Shown here piece after piece: positions 47,194 to 61,095 of a stretch of 64,000 nt of DNA. Every line of letters starts with the position of its first letter. Within the stretch, counting starts at the first letter, position 1. The position numbers and the translations under genes were made by a program. The notes beneath the pieces were generated by a model that did no database searches, was not told the origin of the DNA, and saw nothing but the letters and a program-made list of their open reading frames with translations. The stretch is from Botrimarina mediterranea (lineage in GTDB: Bacteria; Planctomycetota; Planctomycetia; Pirellulales; Lacipirellulaceae): the NCBI RefSeq assembly GCF_007753265.1, contig NZ_CP036349.1:2761363-2825362 (forward strand), in the 5' to 3' direction.

Positions 47194-48513
47194 TCAGCGG
47201 CTCGTTGCTTTAAGGGGGGCGGTGGGGCCATCGACGGCGAAAGCAGCGGCGGGCTCGTTGACGCTTCCGATACGGATCGCTTGCCCGGGACGGAGGCGTT
47301 CGTTCCCTTCGACGACGACGAACTGCCCGGATTCGAGGGCGCCATCGACCTCGATCAGCGCGCCAACCGCGACGCCGAGCTTCACGGGGACGGGAGTCAC
47401 TTTGCCCTCGCCCCCCTGCCGGGTGTCGCCGTCAACGACGTAGACCATCGGCTGCGCGCCGCCGAGGACGATCGCGTCCTTGGGCGCCATGGTCGCCTGC
47501 TGTTCGGCGCCGATCGGGAGTCTCACCCGCGCGTACATGCCGGGCTTGAGCACGGGGCCGGCGTCGGTGATCTCGTTGGTGACGACGATCTTCACGGGAA
47601 ATGTCCGCGAACGCTCGTCGCCTTGCGGGATGATCTCCGACACACGACCGACGAAGAAGCGGCCTTTGAGCGCCGGCACTTCGATGTTGACCTCCGATCC
47701 AGGCATGACGAACGGGATGCTCTGCTCGACAACCTGGGCGACGACCTCGACCTCATCAACGGCGATGACCTCGGCGACGGGATCGCCCTGGTTAACCCAC
47801 TGGCCTTCCTCGGTGCTCTCGGTGACGACGTAGCCGGCGAATCGAGAGATGATGGTGTGCTTGGTGAGCTGGTCGGCGAGCCGTTCGGTGACGGCTTCTT
47901 GCATGGCGACCTCGGCGGCGGCCTGCGCGATCACTTCTTTACGATTCCCTGCGACGGCCAGGTCGTAGGCTGCTTTCGCTTCGAGGTACGCCCCCTCGGC
48001 CTCGGCCGCTAGGGCGATCGCCTCTTCGTACTCGTCGTCGGTGATGACCTGCTGTTGGTGATAGACCTTTTCGACACGGCTGCTGCGGGCGTTGGCGAAG
48101 TCCCGACGCGCCTGGGCGGCCGCCATCCGCGCGCGGGCCTGAGCGATCTCTTCGGGCCTCAGACCATTCCGTAATTCGGCGAGCCGTTGGCGGCGAAGCT
48201 CGAGCTCGGCCTTCGCCGCGTCGAGTTCGAGGTTGATCGTGTCGGTAAGCAACTGGGCAAGCGTCTGCCCTGCTTCGACGCGGTCGCCCTGGTTGACCGG
48301 GAACTCGACGACGCGACCCGCGACAGCGCTGCCGATCGTCGCCCGGCGGAGCGGCTGGACGGTGCCGACGAAGGTCTGCGAGGCGGCGACCGTCCGCGAC
48401 TCGACCGGCGCGATCACCACGCCGGGGGGCGGGGCGCCTGGAGGTTGGGCGTAGGCCACGGCACTCAAAGAAGCCGCCGCAAACGCAAACAGCAGGGAAG
48501 GCTGGGAGGACAT
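47194..48513 (-). CDS. RND periplasmic adaptor (membrane fusion protein)
   Basis: A 439-residue protein with signal peptide MSSQPSLLFAFAAASLSAVAYA. The biotinyl-lipoyl-like half motifs GTVQPLRRATIGSAVAGRVVEFPVNQGDRVEAGQ and FAGYVVTESTEEGQWVNQGDPVAEV flank a helical hairpin with heptad pattern (AKAELELRRQRLAELRN and ARSSRVEKVYHQQQ). A beta-barrel domain follows. It links the RND pump to an outer-membrane factor. It sits two bases after the MarR gene and two before the permease, so all three are co-translated. No outer-membrane factor gene is in the operon. Confidence 0.93.
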   Translation of the reverse strand: MSSQPSLLFAFAAASLSAVAYAQPPGAPPPGVVIAPVESRTVAASQTFVGTVQPLRRATIGSAVAGRVVEFPVNQGDRVEAGQTLAQLLTDTINLELDAAKAELELRRQRLAELRNGLRPEEIAQARARMAAAQARRDFANARSSRVEKVYHQQQVITDDEYEEAIALAAEAEGAYLEAKAAYDLAVAGNRKEVIAQAAAEVAMQEAVTERLADQLTKHTIISRFAGYVVTESTEEGQWVNQGDPVAEVIAVDEVEVVAQVVEQSIPFVMPGSEVNIEVPALKGRFFVGRVSEIIPQGDERSRTFPVKIVVTNEITDAGPVLKPGMYARVRLPIGAEQQATMAPKDAIVLGGAQPMVYVVDGDTRQGGEGKVTPVPVKLGVAVGALIEVDGALESGQFVVVEGNERLRPGQAIRIGSVNEPAAAFAVDGPTAPLKATSR

Positions 48514-48515
48514 GG

Positions 48516-48962
48516 TTACCTGGCCAGGGCGGGGGCTTCGAGGTTTTCGCGGACAGCGGTGAGGAGCCGGTGTAGCTCGTCTTGATCGCGGCGGCTGAGA
48601 CCCGCGACGGCTTGTTCACGGACGGCGCGCCCGCAATCGGCGATCTGGCGCCACTGTTTCATCGCGGCGGGGAGCGGGTGGATGAGCTTCTTACGGGCGT
48701 CGTCCTCGCAGGGGCGTCGCTGGACGAGCCCGGCCTCTTCCATGCGGTCGATCACGCCGACGAGGTTCGGCGGCTCGACGAGCAGCATGTCGGCGATCTC
48801 ACGCTGCGTCATCGGGCCTTCGGCCGCCAAGCAGCCGAGCACCTGGGCTTGGCGGAAAGTGATGCCGTGCGGCGCGAGGGCCTGCTGGAGCGAACGCATG
48901 AAGGCGTGGTGGCCCATCGCCATCCAGTAGCCCACGCTCGCCTCGAAGTCGTACTGCAACAT
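48516..48962 (-). CDS. MarR-family transcriptional regulator
   Basis: A 148-residue protein with the winged-helix of the MarR family: ITFRQAQVLGCLAAEGPMTQREIADML, then EPPNLVGVIDRMEEAGLVQRRPCEDDARKK, the usual wing with basic residues and Asp-Asp-Ala-Arg. N- and C-terminal helices form the dimer interface. It is first in the efflux operon and divergent promoter DNA upstream holds two palindromes, so autoregulation of the pump is likely. Two bases separate its stop from the adaptor start. Confidence 0.93.
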   Translation of the reverse strand: MLQYDFEASVGYWMAMGHHAFMRSLQQALAPHGITFRQAQVLGCLAAEGPMTQREIADMLLVEPPNLVGVIDRMEEAGLVQRRPCEDDARKKLIHPLPAAMKQWRQIADCGRAVREQAVAGLSRRDQDELHRLLTAVRENLEAPALAR

Positions 48963-48984
48963 GACGCTACCGCCAGCGGAAGTG

Positions 48985-49009
48985 ACAATATTGTTATAGT
49001 AGTAACTAT
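48985..49009. promoter_or_regulatory. tandem palindromes, candidate MarR operator
   Basis: ACAATATTGT (48985-48994) is a perfect palindrome, and ATAGT-AGTA-ACTAT (48996-49009) is an inverted repeat. The pair forms a short AT-rich island 22 to 47 bases upstream of the MarR start, with TATAAC on the gene strand as a possible -10 element inside it. Its placement over the promoter fits autorepression. Confidence 0.5.
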
Positions 49010-49086
49010 CTGTCGGATGACCAGTTCACCGGCGGGTGGGCGGTCCGCTGAGTGAGGCAGCCTACGCTGGCAGCGGCCGCGGGCGT

Positions 49087-50640
49087 TTAGTCGATGAACC
49101 GCGGCGGTTGGGCGTTTTCGCCAGAGGCCTCAACCGCGGGCCTCTGGTCGCCTCCGAGCCCGAAATCGACCCGCTCGAGGACGACGCCCTGGGCGTCGAG
49201 CAGGCGGATCGTCGGGTCTTCGGCGATGATCTTAGAGTCACGCACGACGACATCCACGGCGTCGGCCAGGTTCAGTGAGCCTTTGCTTTGGAGGTTGAGC
49301 CGTTCGAGGACGAGCCGCGTCGCGGGGCTTTCGGGAATGCCCTTCACTTTGACGGCGTCGCCACCGGCTTGCCCCACGACATCGCGGACGGTGATGCCGC
49401 GGTAGTGCGGCGTTGCGGGGCCAACGGGTCGGCGTGGCAGCCGCTCGCCGAGTTCTCCGACGTACAGCGGCGAGCCGATCATGTCGAAGAAGATGGCGTG
49501 ACTCAGGGTGCGTAGCCTTAGCCGCTCGACGACGAGGTGGTCGCCGCCGCCGCCGCGCGGCCGACGCGTCTTGAAGTAGGCGCCGAAGCTGACGCCGTCG
49601 AATACGCAGTCGTGGACATAGACGTTGCGGACGCCGCCGGCGGTCTCGCTGCCGGTGGTAAACCCACCGTAGCCGCCCTGGGCGTAGCAGCGACGGATGA
49701 CGACGTTCTCGGACGGCTTGTCAACGCGCAGCCCATCTTCGTTGCGGCCCGACTTGACGGCGTAGCAGTCGTCGCCGGTGTTCGTCGAACAGTACTCGAT
49801 GAGCACGTTGCGACTCGAGTCGACGTTGACGCCGTCGCCATTGACAACGCCGAGGCTGTCGATCGTCACGCCGCGCACGACGACACGGTTGCAGTAGATC
49901 GGCACGACGTTCCACATCGGCCCGTTGCGGAGTGTAACGCCTTCGATGAGCACGTCTTGGCAATCAACGGGACAGATGAAGTACGGCCGGAAGTAATGGC
50001 GATCTTCTTTCCCGTCGAAGACGCGCGAAGCGATTGGCGATTCGGGATCGACAATCTCGTCCGACAGTCCCTTGCGAGCCTCACGCACAGGGCCGCTATC
50101 CGGGCCGAGAAGGACGCCGCGGCCGGTGATAGCGATCCGCTCTTGCTTGTGGGCGTATACGAGGCCGCCGAGGCCCATCATCTCGAGCCCTTCACAGCGG
50201 GTGAACACGGGCGGCAGGTAGTCGGCGATCTCGCCCGCGAAGCGAAGCACGGCGCCCTCTTCGAGGTGCAGGTCGACGCCCGAACGCAATGTAATTCTTC
50301 CGGTCGGCCAATCGCCGGTGGGAACCACGAGGCGCCCACCGCCAGATTCAGCAAGCCGATCGATCGCCGGTTGTATGGCGCCCGGCTTCGGCGGCAGCGG
50401 CAGCCGTACTTCGCGATCGGCGAACTTCGGGCGTACGAGCGTCGGCATCGGGAAGGGCGCCGCGATCGGTTCGATCTCGGCAGGCATCGCCGCGGGGCCT
50501 ACATCCTTGTGGTCGAGCCTTCCTGCCGCGCCGGCGTATGTTAGCGGCGTTGCGATGTACAGGACTAAGCCCGCTATCAAGACAGGGAGCCACGAGAGCC
50601 GAACGCGCCGCGATAGGCTATTAGTCGAATTACTTCTCAT
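49087..50640 (-). CDS. secreted GH28-like polygalacturonase
   Basis: A 517-residue protein starting at MRSNSTNSLSRRVRLSWLPVLIAGLVLYIA, a signal anchor or signal peptide; longer frames reach into the antisense of the next gene. The body is a right-handed parallel beta-helix. GH28 catalytic aspartate blocks are recognisable: GDGVNVDSSRN and NTGDDCYAVKSGR, with GGFTTGSE and FKTRR standing where the family normally has GHG and RIK. Substrate is likely galacturonan or rhamnogalacturonan. It is divergent from the sugar isomerase-like gene with only 18 bases between starts. Confidence 0.87.
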   Translation of the reverse strand: MRSNSTNSLSRRVRLSWLPVLIAGLVLYIATPLTYAGAAGRLDHKDVGPAAMPAEIEPIAAPFPMPTLVRPKFADREVRLPLPPKPGAIQPAIDRLAESGGGRLVVPTGDWPTGRITLRSGVDLHLEEGAVLRFAGEIADYLPPVFTRCEGLEMMGLGGLVYAHKQERIAITGRGVLLGPDSGPVREARKGLSDEIVDPESPIASRVFDGKEDRHYFRPYFICPVDCQDVLIEGVTLRNGPMWNVVPIYCNRVVVRGVTIDSLGVVNGDGVNVDSSRNVLIEYCSTNTGDDCYAVKSGRNEDGLRVDKPSENVVIRRCYAQGGYGGFTTGSETAGGVRNVYVHDCVFDGVSFGAYFKTRRPRGGGGDHLVVERLRLRTLSHAIFFDMIGSPLYVGELGERLPRRPVGPATPHYRGITVRDVVGQAGGDAVKVKGIPESPATRLVLERLNLQSKGSLNLADAVDVVVRDSKIIAEDPTIRLLDAQGVVLERVDFGLGGDQRPAVEASGENAQPPRFID

Positions 50641-50658
50641 TACGCTGGGGTTTCCCTG

Positions 50659-55908
<5,250 letters not shown>

Positions 55909-55910
55909 GG

Positions 55911-58900
55911 CTATTGCTTGCGAGCGGGTTGTTCGATGAGGAGTTGGATTGGCCCGAGGAGGCCGAACGGTGTGAGATCGTTGTTGGCGAGTCGGACGGG
56001 GGCGGAGGTCCATGCAGTGCGATCCGCTTCGGGAAGCGATCGTTCGGCGACGAGGCGATTCTTCCAGGTGCTGGGCGTCACGATTGTCATCCGGTTTGTT
56101 CCAGACTGCAGCGCATCGGTGACCTCGACACGCCACGGCGCGGTCCAGGCGACGCCGCAATCAACGCCGTTGACGATCACCTCGGCGAGAGCTGCGGCGC
56201 CGCCAACTTGCAAGGAGATGCGTCCTTGCTTCGGCGGCGATTCGATCTCAAAGGTGGTTTCGTAGCGGGCCTCTCCAACGAAGTCCTGTAGCTCCTCGTA
56301 TACGGTAAGATCGCCCAGAACCGTGAGGGATCGTGAGAGGGGCGCTTCACCAACAGCTGGCGCGAACGTCAACCGCCAAGGACCGCGGATCTCAGCTAGG
56401 AAGGAGGCTTTGCCGAGCAGTGGCGCCGTTGAGCGATCTCGCAACACGATCACTTGCGATTGGGCCGGCTCCAGTTGAAGCACGAGCTTGGTCCGTTCGT
56501 CGCCAATGGCGTCGATCTCACGTCGCACGCCACTAACTGGGTCCCATACCTCGACAGCGCCCGCCGTCGCGCGCAGCGAGAGGTCGAGCCTTTGCGGTGT
56601 GTTGCGTTGGTTGCTGACAAAGTAAGCGTCCCAACCGTCGCCTTTGCGATGCGTCCACGCCACTCCGTCGATGGGCTCGAAGTCGCGTGCGAGACCCTTG
56701 CTCGACAAGTCGGATTCGGTCCACATTGGGTCGCCCGTACGATGTACTAATCGGTACTCCTTCTCGGCGATCACCTCAGGCGGCACAGAGTCGTACTTGT
56801 AGCCTCGTAGCGGGTCGAGCCAGTCACCGGGGTCTGGGATGCGCGCCGAAGCTCGTACGCCGGCTGGTTGTTCGCGTTGCGGTTGGCCTTCATTGGCGAC
56901 CCGGCGGCGCTCGCGCGCTACGAAGTCGCGTCCGAGTAAGCCGGGTGTGAGCTCAATGAGTTTGTCAGGCGTAAGTGCGCGGCGTGGGTAGTCGTCTCTC
57001 ATCTCGACTGCGACATCGACAACCGGCTCACCGGCTTGCAGCACCGCTTGGCACCGGGCGAGGTAGTCTATCCAGCCACGAGCGCCGCGTATCCAGGGCT
57101 GGTCGCGTTGGAAGTAGAGGCCGACGCCGCCGAGGGTTTGACCGGGCTTGCGGTCGAGCCAGGGGTTGTGCGTCCAGACGTGGAACACGAGGCGATTGGC
57201 GCCGAGCGCCAGGTTGCGGTCGCCGAGAAGTTTAAGCGACCGGGGAGTCTCATCCCAACCGATGCGGAGTTGCGTGAACGCCTCGGCCTGGATGACGCGC
57301 TTGCCGTAGACGTGGGCGCCGCTGATCGCGTCGAGCATGTCAGTGGGCTTGTCGTGCGTGGGGCTCTCGAGCCAGAACTCGCCCATTGGCGCGTCGAGAC
57401 GAGCGAAGTGCCGCAAGGCGTCACCGGGCATGGTGGGCGCCGTGCACTCGCCGCTGAAGCGTAGACCCCCCTCGTCGGCGATCTGGCGTAGCGATCCGTA
57501 GAAGCGTTCGGCAAGCAAGTCAGCGATCGTCGCGCGGACGTTACGGAGGAACCGCTCGGAAGCAGCCGCAGATTCGATGGGGATGCCCGCCATTGTCGGG
57601 AGCCACTTCGTGAGGTCTTTGCCGTTGCGATGGCGATACTCCTCGGCGAAGTCGGCGGTCCAGTTCTGGGCGCCACACTCCCAGCTGTCGAGATGCAGCG
57701 TGGTGAGGGTGCGACGCATCGCGGCGGCGCCGATCTCGTCCGCAATTTGGCGTCGCGCTTCGCCGTACCAGCGGTCGTACTGCAACTGCGTGGCGCGGTT
57801 GGAGAGCTTGTCGCACTCGAGGCCGATGCCGCCGGCGGTGGCGTTGCGTTTACCCGTGGAAGTGTGGCCGAAACGCAGGATGAGCCACTCGCCCTCGGGC
57901 GCATCCCAACGTAGGCGGCCAGCCTTATCGACTTGCTTTGATAGATCGATGATCGAATCGATCGGCACGCAAACCCTGGTTGGCGCCTGTGCGTCCGTCG
58001 TCGCGGGGCTCTGCCTCCAGACCTCGCCCGCTTTGCCGCGGTAGTGATGGAGGTTCGGCCCGCTCGACAGGACAATCGACTGTACTTTGAGCACGGACGC
58101 CCACTTCGCCGAGTCGAGGTCTTCGGCTCCTGGCTCGCTACCTACAGGCGTCCACGAAAAGCGGTACGACCTGCTCGTGGTCTCAGGCAGCGCGTGAGTG
58201 ACAGGACGCCCTTCGTCTTGCCAGCCGTGTCGCGGCGCTGCGAGTCGTGATACGACGCGCCAAGAGCCGCCGCTGTCTTTCGCCTCGACTCGCAATCGCT
58301 GGCATTGGTAGTTGGAGCCGTCGGGCGAGATCGTCACCGAGCGGGCGGTGAAGGGCTCGTCGAAGTCGTAGCGAATCCAGCACGGCTTGTCGCTGCGGTA
58401 ACGCTCCTGGTTGTCGGGCTTGGCGAGGCGTCCTGCACCGGGATCACCAGCGCTCGTCGTCACCGTTGGAGGCTGCGAGGCGCTGTCGACGCCATGGCCT
58501 ACTGGACAGGGGAGAGCCAATGTCGCGATGTCTCGGTAGTAGCCTTCGCGGGTCTCGGGTTGCGGCAGCTCGATGTCGATTTGCAGTCCGCCACTGAACG
58601 TGGCTTCGCTCCAGACGACTTTCTGCATCGAGAACTCGGGCGTGATCCATGGCCCACCAGCCGTCGCAAAGCCGTCGCAGAGGTGCATGCCGAGTTGCAG
58701 GTCGAGCCGATCTGCCTCGCGCGCGGCGTGACGGATCATCCGCCAGAAGCGCGGCGAGAGCTGAGTCGCAGGCGGCTCGTAAGCGGGTGGCGTGGCTGGG
58801 CCCTGGATTGGCATCAGGTACGCGCCGCCGAGTCCGGCGTCGCGCATCGCTTCGAGGTCAGCGGTGATCCCCTCGGGGCTCACCGCGCCGTGCATCCAGT

Positions 58901-59066
58901 ACCAGAAGACCCACGGCCGCGCATCGGCGGGGGGGGCGTCGAACGCGGCTTCGAGTTGCTCGATCGTCTGCGCCGCTATGTTCGACGCGCCGAGCACCAG
59001 CGACACGCAAGCCACGAGAAGACGGACGCGCGAGAACGTCGAGCGACGTACGTCACGCAGCCACAT
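55911..59066 (-). CDS. secreted GH106-like alpha-L-rhamnosidase
   Basis: A 1051-residue protein from MWLRDVRRSTFSRVRLLVACVSLVLGASN, a signal peptide; in-frame ATGs further upstream lack support. Typical GH106 features: RPWVFWYWMHGAVSPEGITADLEAMRDAGLGGAYLM near the mature N-terminus, LDSWECGAQNWT with a glutamate, then FSGECTAPTMPG and later WTHNPWLDRKPGQTLGG. The C-terminal carbohydrate-binding domain (ISLQVGGAAALAEVIVNGVDCGVAW) is as usual. Activity on rhamnogalacturonan oligosaccharides fits GH28 nearby. It opens the coupled GH106, propeller, GH2 series. Confidence 0.88.
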   Translation of the reverse strand: MWLRDVRRSTFSRVRLLVACVSLVLGASNIAAQTIEQLEAAFDAPPADARPWVFWYWMHGAVSPEGITADLEAMRDAGLGGAYLMPIQGPATPPAYEPPATQLSPRFWRMIRHAAREADRLDLQLGMHLCDGFATAGGPWITPEFSMQKVVWSEATFSGGLQIDIELPQPETREGYYRDIATLALPCPVGHGVDSASQPPTVTTSAGDPGAGRLAKPDNQERYRSDKPCWIRYDFDEPFTARSVTISPDGSNYQCQRLRVEAKDSGGSWRVVSRLAAPRHGWQDEGRPVTHALPETTSRSYRFSWTPVGSEPGAEDLDSAKWASVLKVQSIVLSSGPNLHHYRGKAGEVWRQSPATTDAQAPTRVCVPIDSIIDLSKQVDKAGRLRWDAPEGEWLILRFGHTSTGKRNATAGGIGLECDKLSNRATQLQYDRWYGEARRQIADEIGAAAMRRTLTTLHLDSWECGAQNWTADFAEEYRHRNGKDLTKWLPTMAGIPIESAAASERFLRNVRATIADLLAERFYGSLRQIADEGGLRFSGECTAPTMPGDALRHFARLDAPMGEFWLESPTHDKPTDMLDAISGAHVYGKRVIQAEAFTQLRIGWDETPRSLKLLGDRNLALGANRLVFHVWTHNPWLDRKPGQTLGGVGLYFQRDQPWIRGARGWIDYLARCQAVLQAGEPVVDVAVEMRDDYPRRALTPDKLIELTPGLLGRDFVARERRRVANEGQPQREQPAGVRASARIPDPGDWLDPLRGYKYDSVPPEVIAEKEYRLVHRTGDPMWTESDLSSKGLARDFEPIDGVAWTHRKGDGWDAYFVSNQRNTPQRLDLSLRATAGAVEVWDPVSGVRREIDAIGDERTKLVLQLEPAQSQVIVLRDRSTAPLLGKASFLAEIRGPWRLTFAPAVGEAPLSRSLTVLGDLTVYEELQDFVGEARYETTFEIESPPKQGRISLQVGGAAALAEVIVNGVDCGVAWTAPWRVEVTDALQSGTNRMTIVTPSTWKNRLVAERSLPEADRTAWTSAPVRLANNDLTPFGLLGPIQLLIEQPARKQ

Positions 59067-59304
59067 ACGGAGTCGACCGAAGGGAAAAGATTGGGGGCAA
59101 TCGGCCTCGAAAGCGAGCATCTCTCTATCGTATCCAGGGCTCGGTGATGGCCGGTGAATTGGGGCCTTCTTTTGCGTCAGGGCGGGTTGTCGATAAGAAC
59201 GCGATGAGGGTGGCGAGGTTTGTTTTGTTTTTGGCCACCGCATCGGTTAAAATACTTGACTAACGAGTTGTTCTCTGTCAGCCATCGCATTCAGGTTGGG
59301 CGCC
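59067..59304. other. divergent promoter region between GH106 and GH26
   Basis: These 238 bases must hold the promoters for two divergent glycanase genes. TTGACTAA at 59256 resembles a -35 element for the GH26 gene, but no good -10 follows at the right distance. Confidence 0.35.
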
Positions 59305-61083
59305 GTGCGTGCATTTCTCACCCTGCTGACGCTGCTGATCGCGCTGACGGCGTTCGGGCAGACTTACCGGTTCGAGGCCGAGACCGGCGTCATCACCACG
59401 TCCGGTTCGAACACCCGGGTCGCGTCGTCGGTCGCGGGCTACTCGGGGACCGGGTACGTCACGGGGTTTCCGAATCAAGACCCGGTGGTCGATCTGCTCA
59501 CCGTGCCGGCTTCGCTCGATGAGGGGCTCTACGACCTCTACGTCGGCTACCGCGCGCCGTTCGGGCCGAAGGGCTACGAACTGTTGGTTGGTGATGAGGC
59601 CTCATCGGGGATGTTCGGCGAGTCGAGTGCGTTCGCCGAGCACTTCGGCGGTCAGTTCTACCTCGATCAGGGAGCGCTGGATGTCCGCGTCAGTGAGGGG
59701 TGGGGCTACTACGACATCGATTACTTCGAGTTCCGCTCGGCCGAAGTCCGCAGGCCGCTGCCCGTTGAGCCGGTGTTGTCGAACCCCACGGCGACGCCAC
59801 GCACGCGGTACCTGATGAACTACCTTGCGGATAACTACGGCACACAGACCCTCTTTGGTCAGCAACGCGAGTACTACAACCCGCCGGCAATCATGACCCC
59901 GGGGGTGCTCAGTCACACCGGCGGGATGTTTCCGGCAATTGTCGGCGGCGATTTGTCGGACTACTCGCCGTCACGCGTCGCGTTCGGCGCCAACGCCAAC
60001 GGCGAGTCGGAACGGTTGATTAACTGGGCGCAGCAATCGGGTGGCATTGTCAGCCTGATGTGGCACTGGAATGCCCCAACGGGCCTGATCAACCAGCCAG
60101 GCCAAGAATGGTGGCGGGGCTTCTACACCGACGCGACGACGTTCGACGTGGGCGCGGCGTTGGCGGACCCGGCGTCGCCGGAGTACGCGCTGCTGCTGCG
60201 CGACATCGACGCCATCTCGGACGAACTGCTGAAGTTCAAGGCGGCGGACGTCCCCGTGCTCTGGCGGCCGCTGCACGAGGCGCAGGGCAACGACTCTGGC
60301 GCGTGGTTCTGGTGGGGCGCCAGCGGGCCCGACGCCCTCAAGGAGCTGTGGGGGCTGATGTACGACCGGATGACCAACCATCACGGCCTCGACAACCTGA
60401 TCTGGGTTTCGACCGCCCAAGTCGAGGCGTCGAACTGGCAAGAGTGGTACCCCGGTCATGACCAAGTCGATATCGTCGGCGTCGACATCTACAGCAACGA
60501 CCCGACCGACAACATGAGCCCGCAGTGGCTGGAGTTGTTGAACGAATTCGACGGCGAGAAGCTGATCGCCCTCAGCGAGACGGGCTCGTTACCTCCGCAG
60601 GAAGTGATGGAGCGTTACGGCGTCTCGTTCAGTTACATGCTCCCTTGGAATGAAGACTTTCTGACCAACGATCAGTCGGCGGCGACGGTGCAGGGGATCA
60701 TCGGCGACGACGACGTCGTGGTGCTCAGCGAGCTGGCGACAATGCCCTGGCGGCAGATCAATCCCGCGGCGGCCGGAGATTACAACGGCGACGGCAGCGT
60801 GGACTCAGCCGATTACGACGTATGGACCGCGATGTACGGCCTCACGGGCGGCGCGCCGGCCGACGGCAATGGCGACGGCGTTGTCGACGCGGTGGATTAC
60901 ACCGTATGGCGCGACGCGATGGCGGCGGCGGTGCTGGCCGTCCCGGAGCCGAGTGCGTTGACGCTGTGTGCCGGGCTTATCGGCTCACTGATCACCAAGT
61001 CCAGGAGCCCACGACGCGAGTCGTGGGAGCCATCCTTGGACCCGGTTCACTCCCACGACTCGCGTCGTGGGCTCTCGAACTAA
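59305..61083 (+). CDS. secreted CBM-GH26 mannanase with dockerin repeats and altered PEP-CTERM tail
   Basis: About 592 residues from GTG (MRAFLTLLTLLIALTAFGQ as written, a signal peptide); a TTG nine bases upstream is possible. Residues of about 20-150 are a CBM35-like carbohydrate-binding sandwich (YRFEAETG, YDLYVGYRAPF). The GH26 barrel carries the acid/base Glu in RPLHEAQG (near 325) and the nucleophile Glu in ALSETG (near 425). Two dockerin-like motifs (DYNGDGSVDSADYDVW, DGNGDGVVDAVDYTVW) and PEPSALTLCAGLIGSLI follow. The expected basic C-terminus is replaced by about 30 residues that read through an inverted doublet. Confidence 0.88.
   Translation: MRAFLTLLTLLIALTAFGQTYRFEAETGVITTSGSNTRVASSVAGYSGTGYVTGFPNQDPVVDLLTVPASLDEGLYDLYVGYRAPFGPKGYELLVGDEASSGMFGESSAFAEHFGGQFYLDQGALDVRVSEGWGYYDIDYFEFRSAEVRRPLPVEPVLSNPTATPRTRYLMNYLADNYGTQTLFGQQREYYNPPAIMTPGVLSHTGGMFPAIVGGDLSDYSPSRVAFGANANGESERLINWAQQSGGIVSLMWHWNAPTGLINQPGQEWWRGFYTDATTFDVGAALADPASPEYALLLRDIDAISDELLKFKAADVPVLWRPLHEAQGNDSGAWFWWGASGPDALKELWGLMYDRMTNHHGLDNLIWVSTAQVEASNWQEWYPGHDQVDIVGVDIYSNDPTDNMSPQWLELLNEFDGEKLIALSETGSLPPQEVMERYGVSFSYMLPWNEDFLTNDQSAATVQGIIGDDDVVVLSELATMPWRQINPAAAGDYNGDGSVDSADYDVWTAMYGLTGGAPADGNGDGVVDAVDYTVWRDAMAAAVLAVPEPSALTLCAGLIGSLITKSRSPRRESWEPSLDPVHSHDSRRGLSN
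61005..61074. repeat. REPIN-like inverted doublet H in the GH26 3' end
   Basis: Two 25-base arms (61005-61029 and 61050-61074) are perfect reverse complements, separated by 20 bases. Each is itself a near-perfect hairpin (CCCACGAC-GCGA-GTCGTGGG). The stop codon lies seven bases after the second arm, so the element supplies the end of the coding sequence and may also terminate the transcript. Confidence 0.85.
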
Positions 61084-61095
61084 CTGATGCTGACA

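Noticed and set aside
59067-59243. N-terminal extension of the GH106 protein
   Set aside because: The extra 59 residues have no signal-like or conserved features; the hydrophobic signal begins after MWLRDVRRS.
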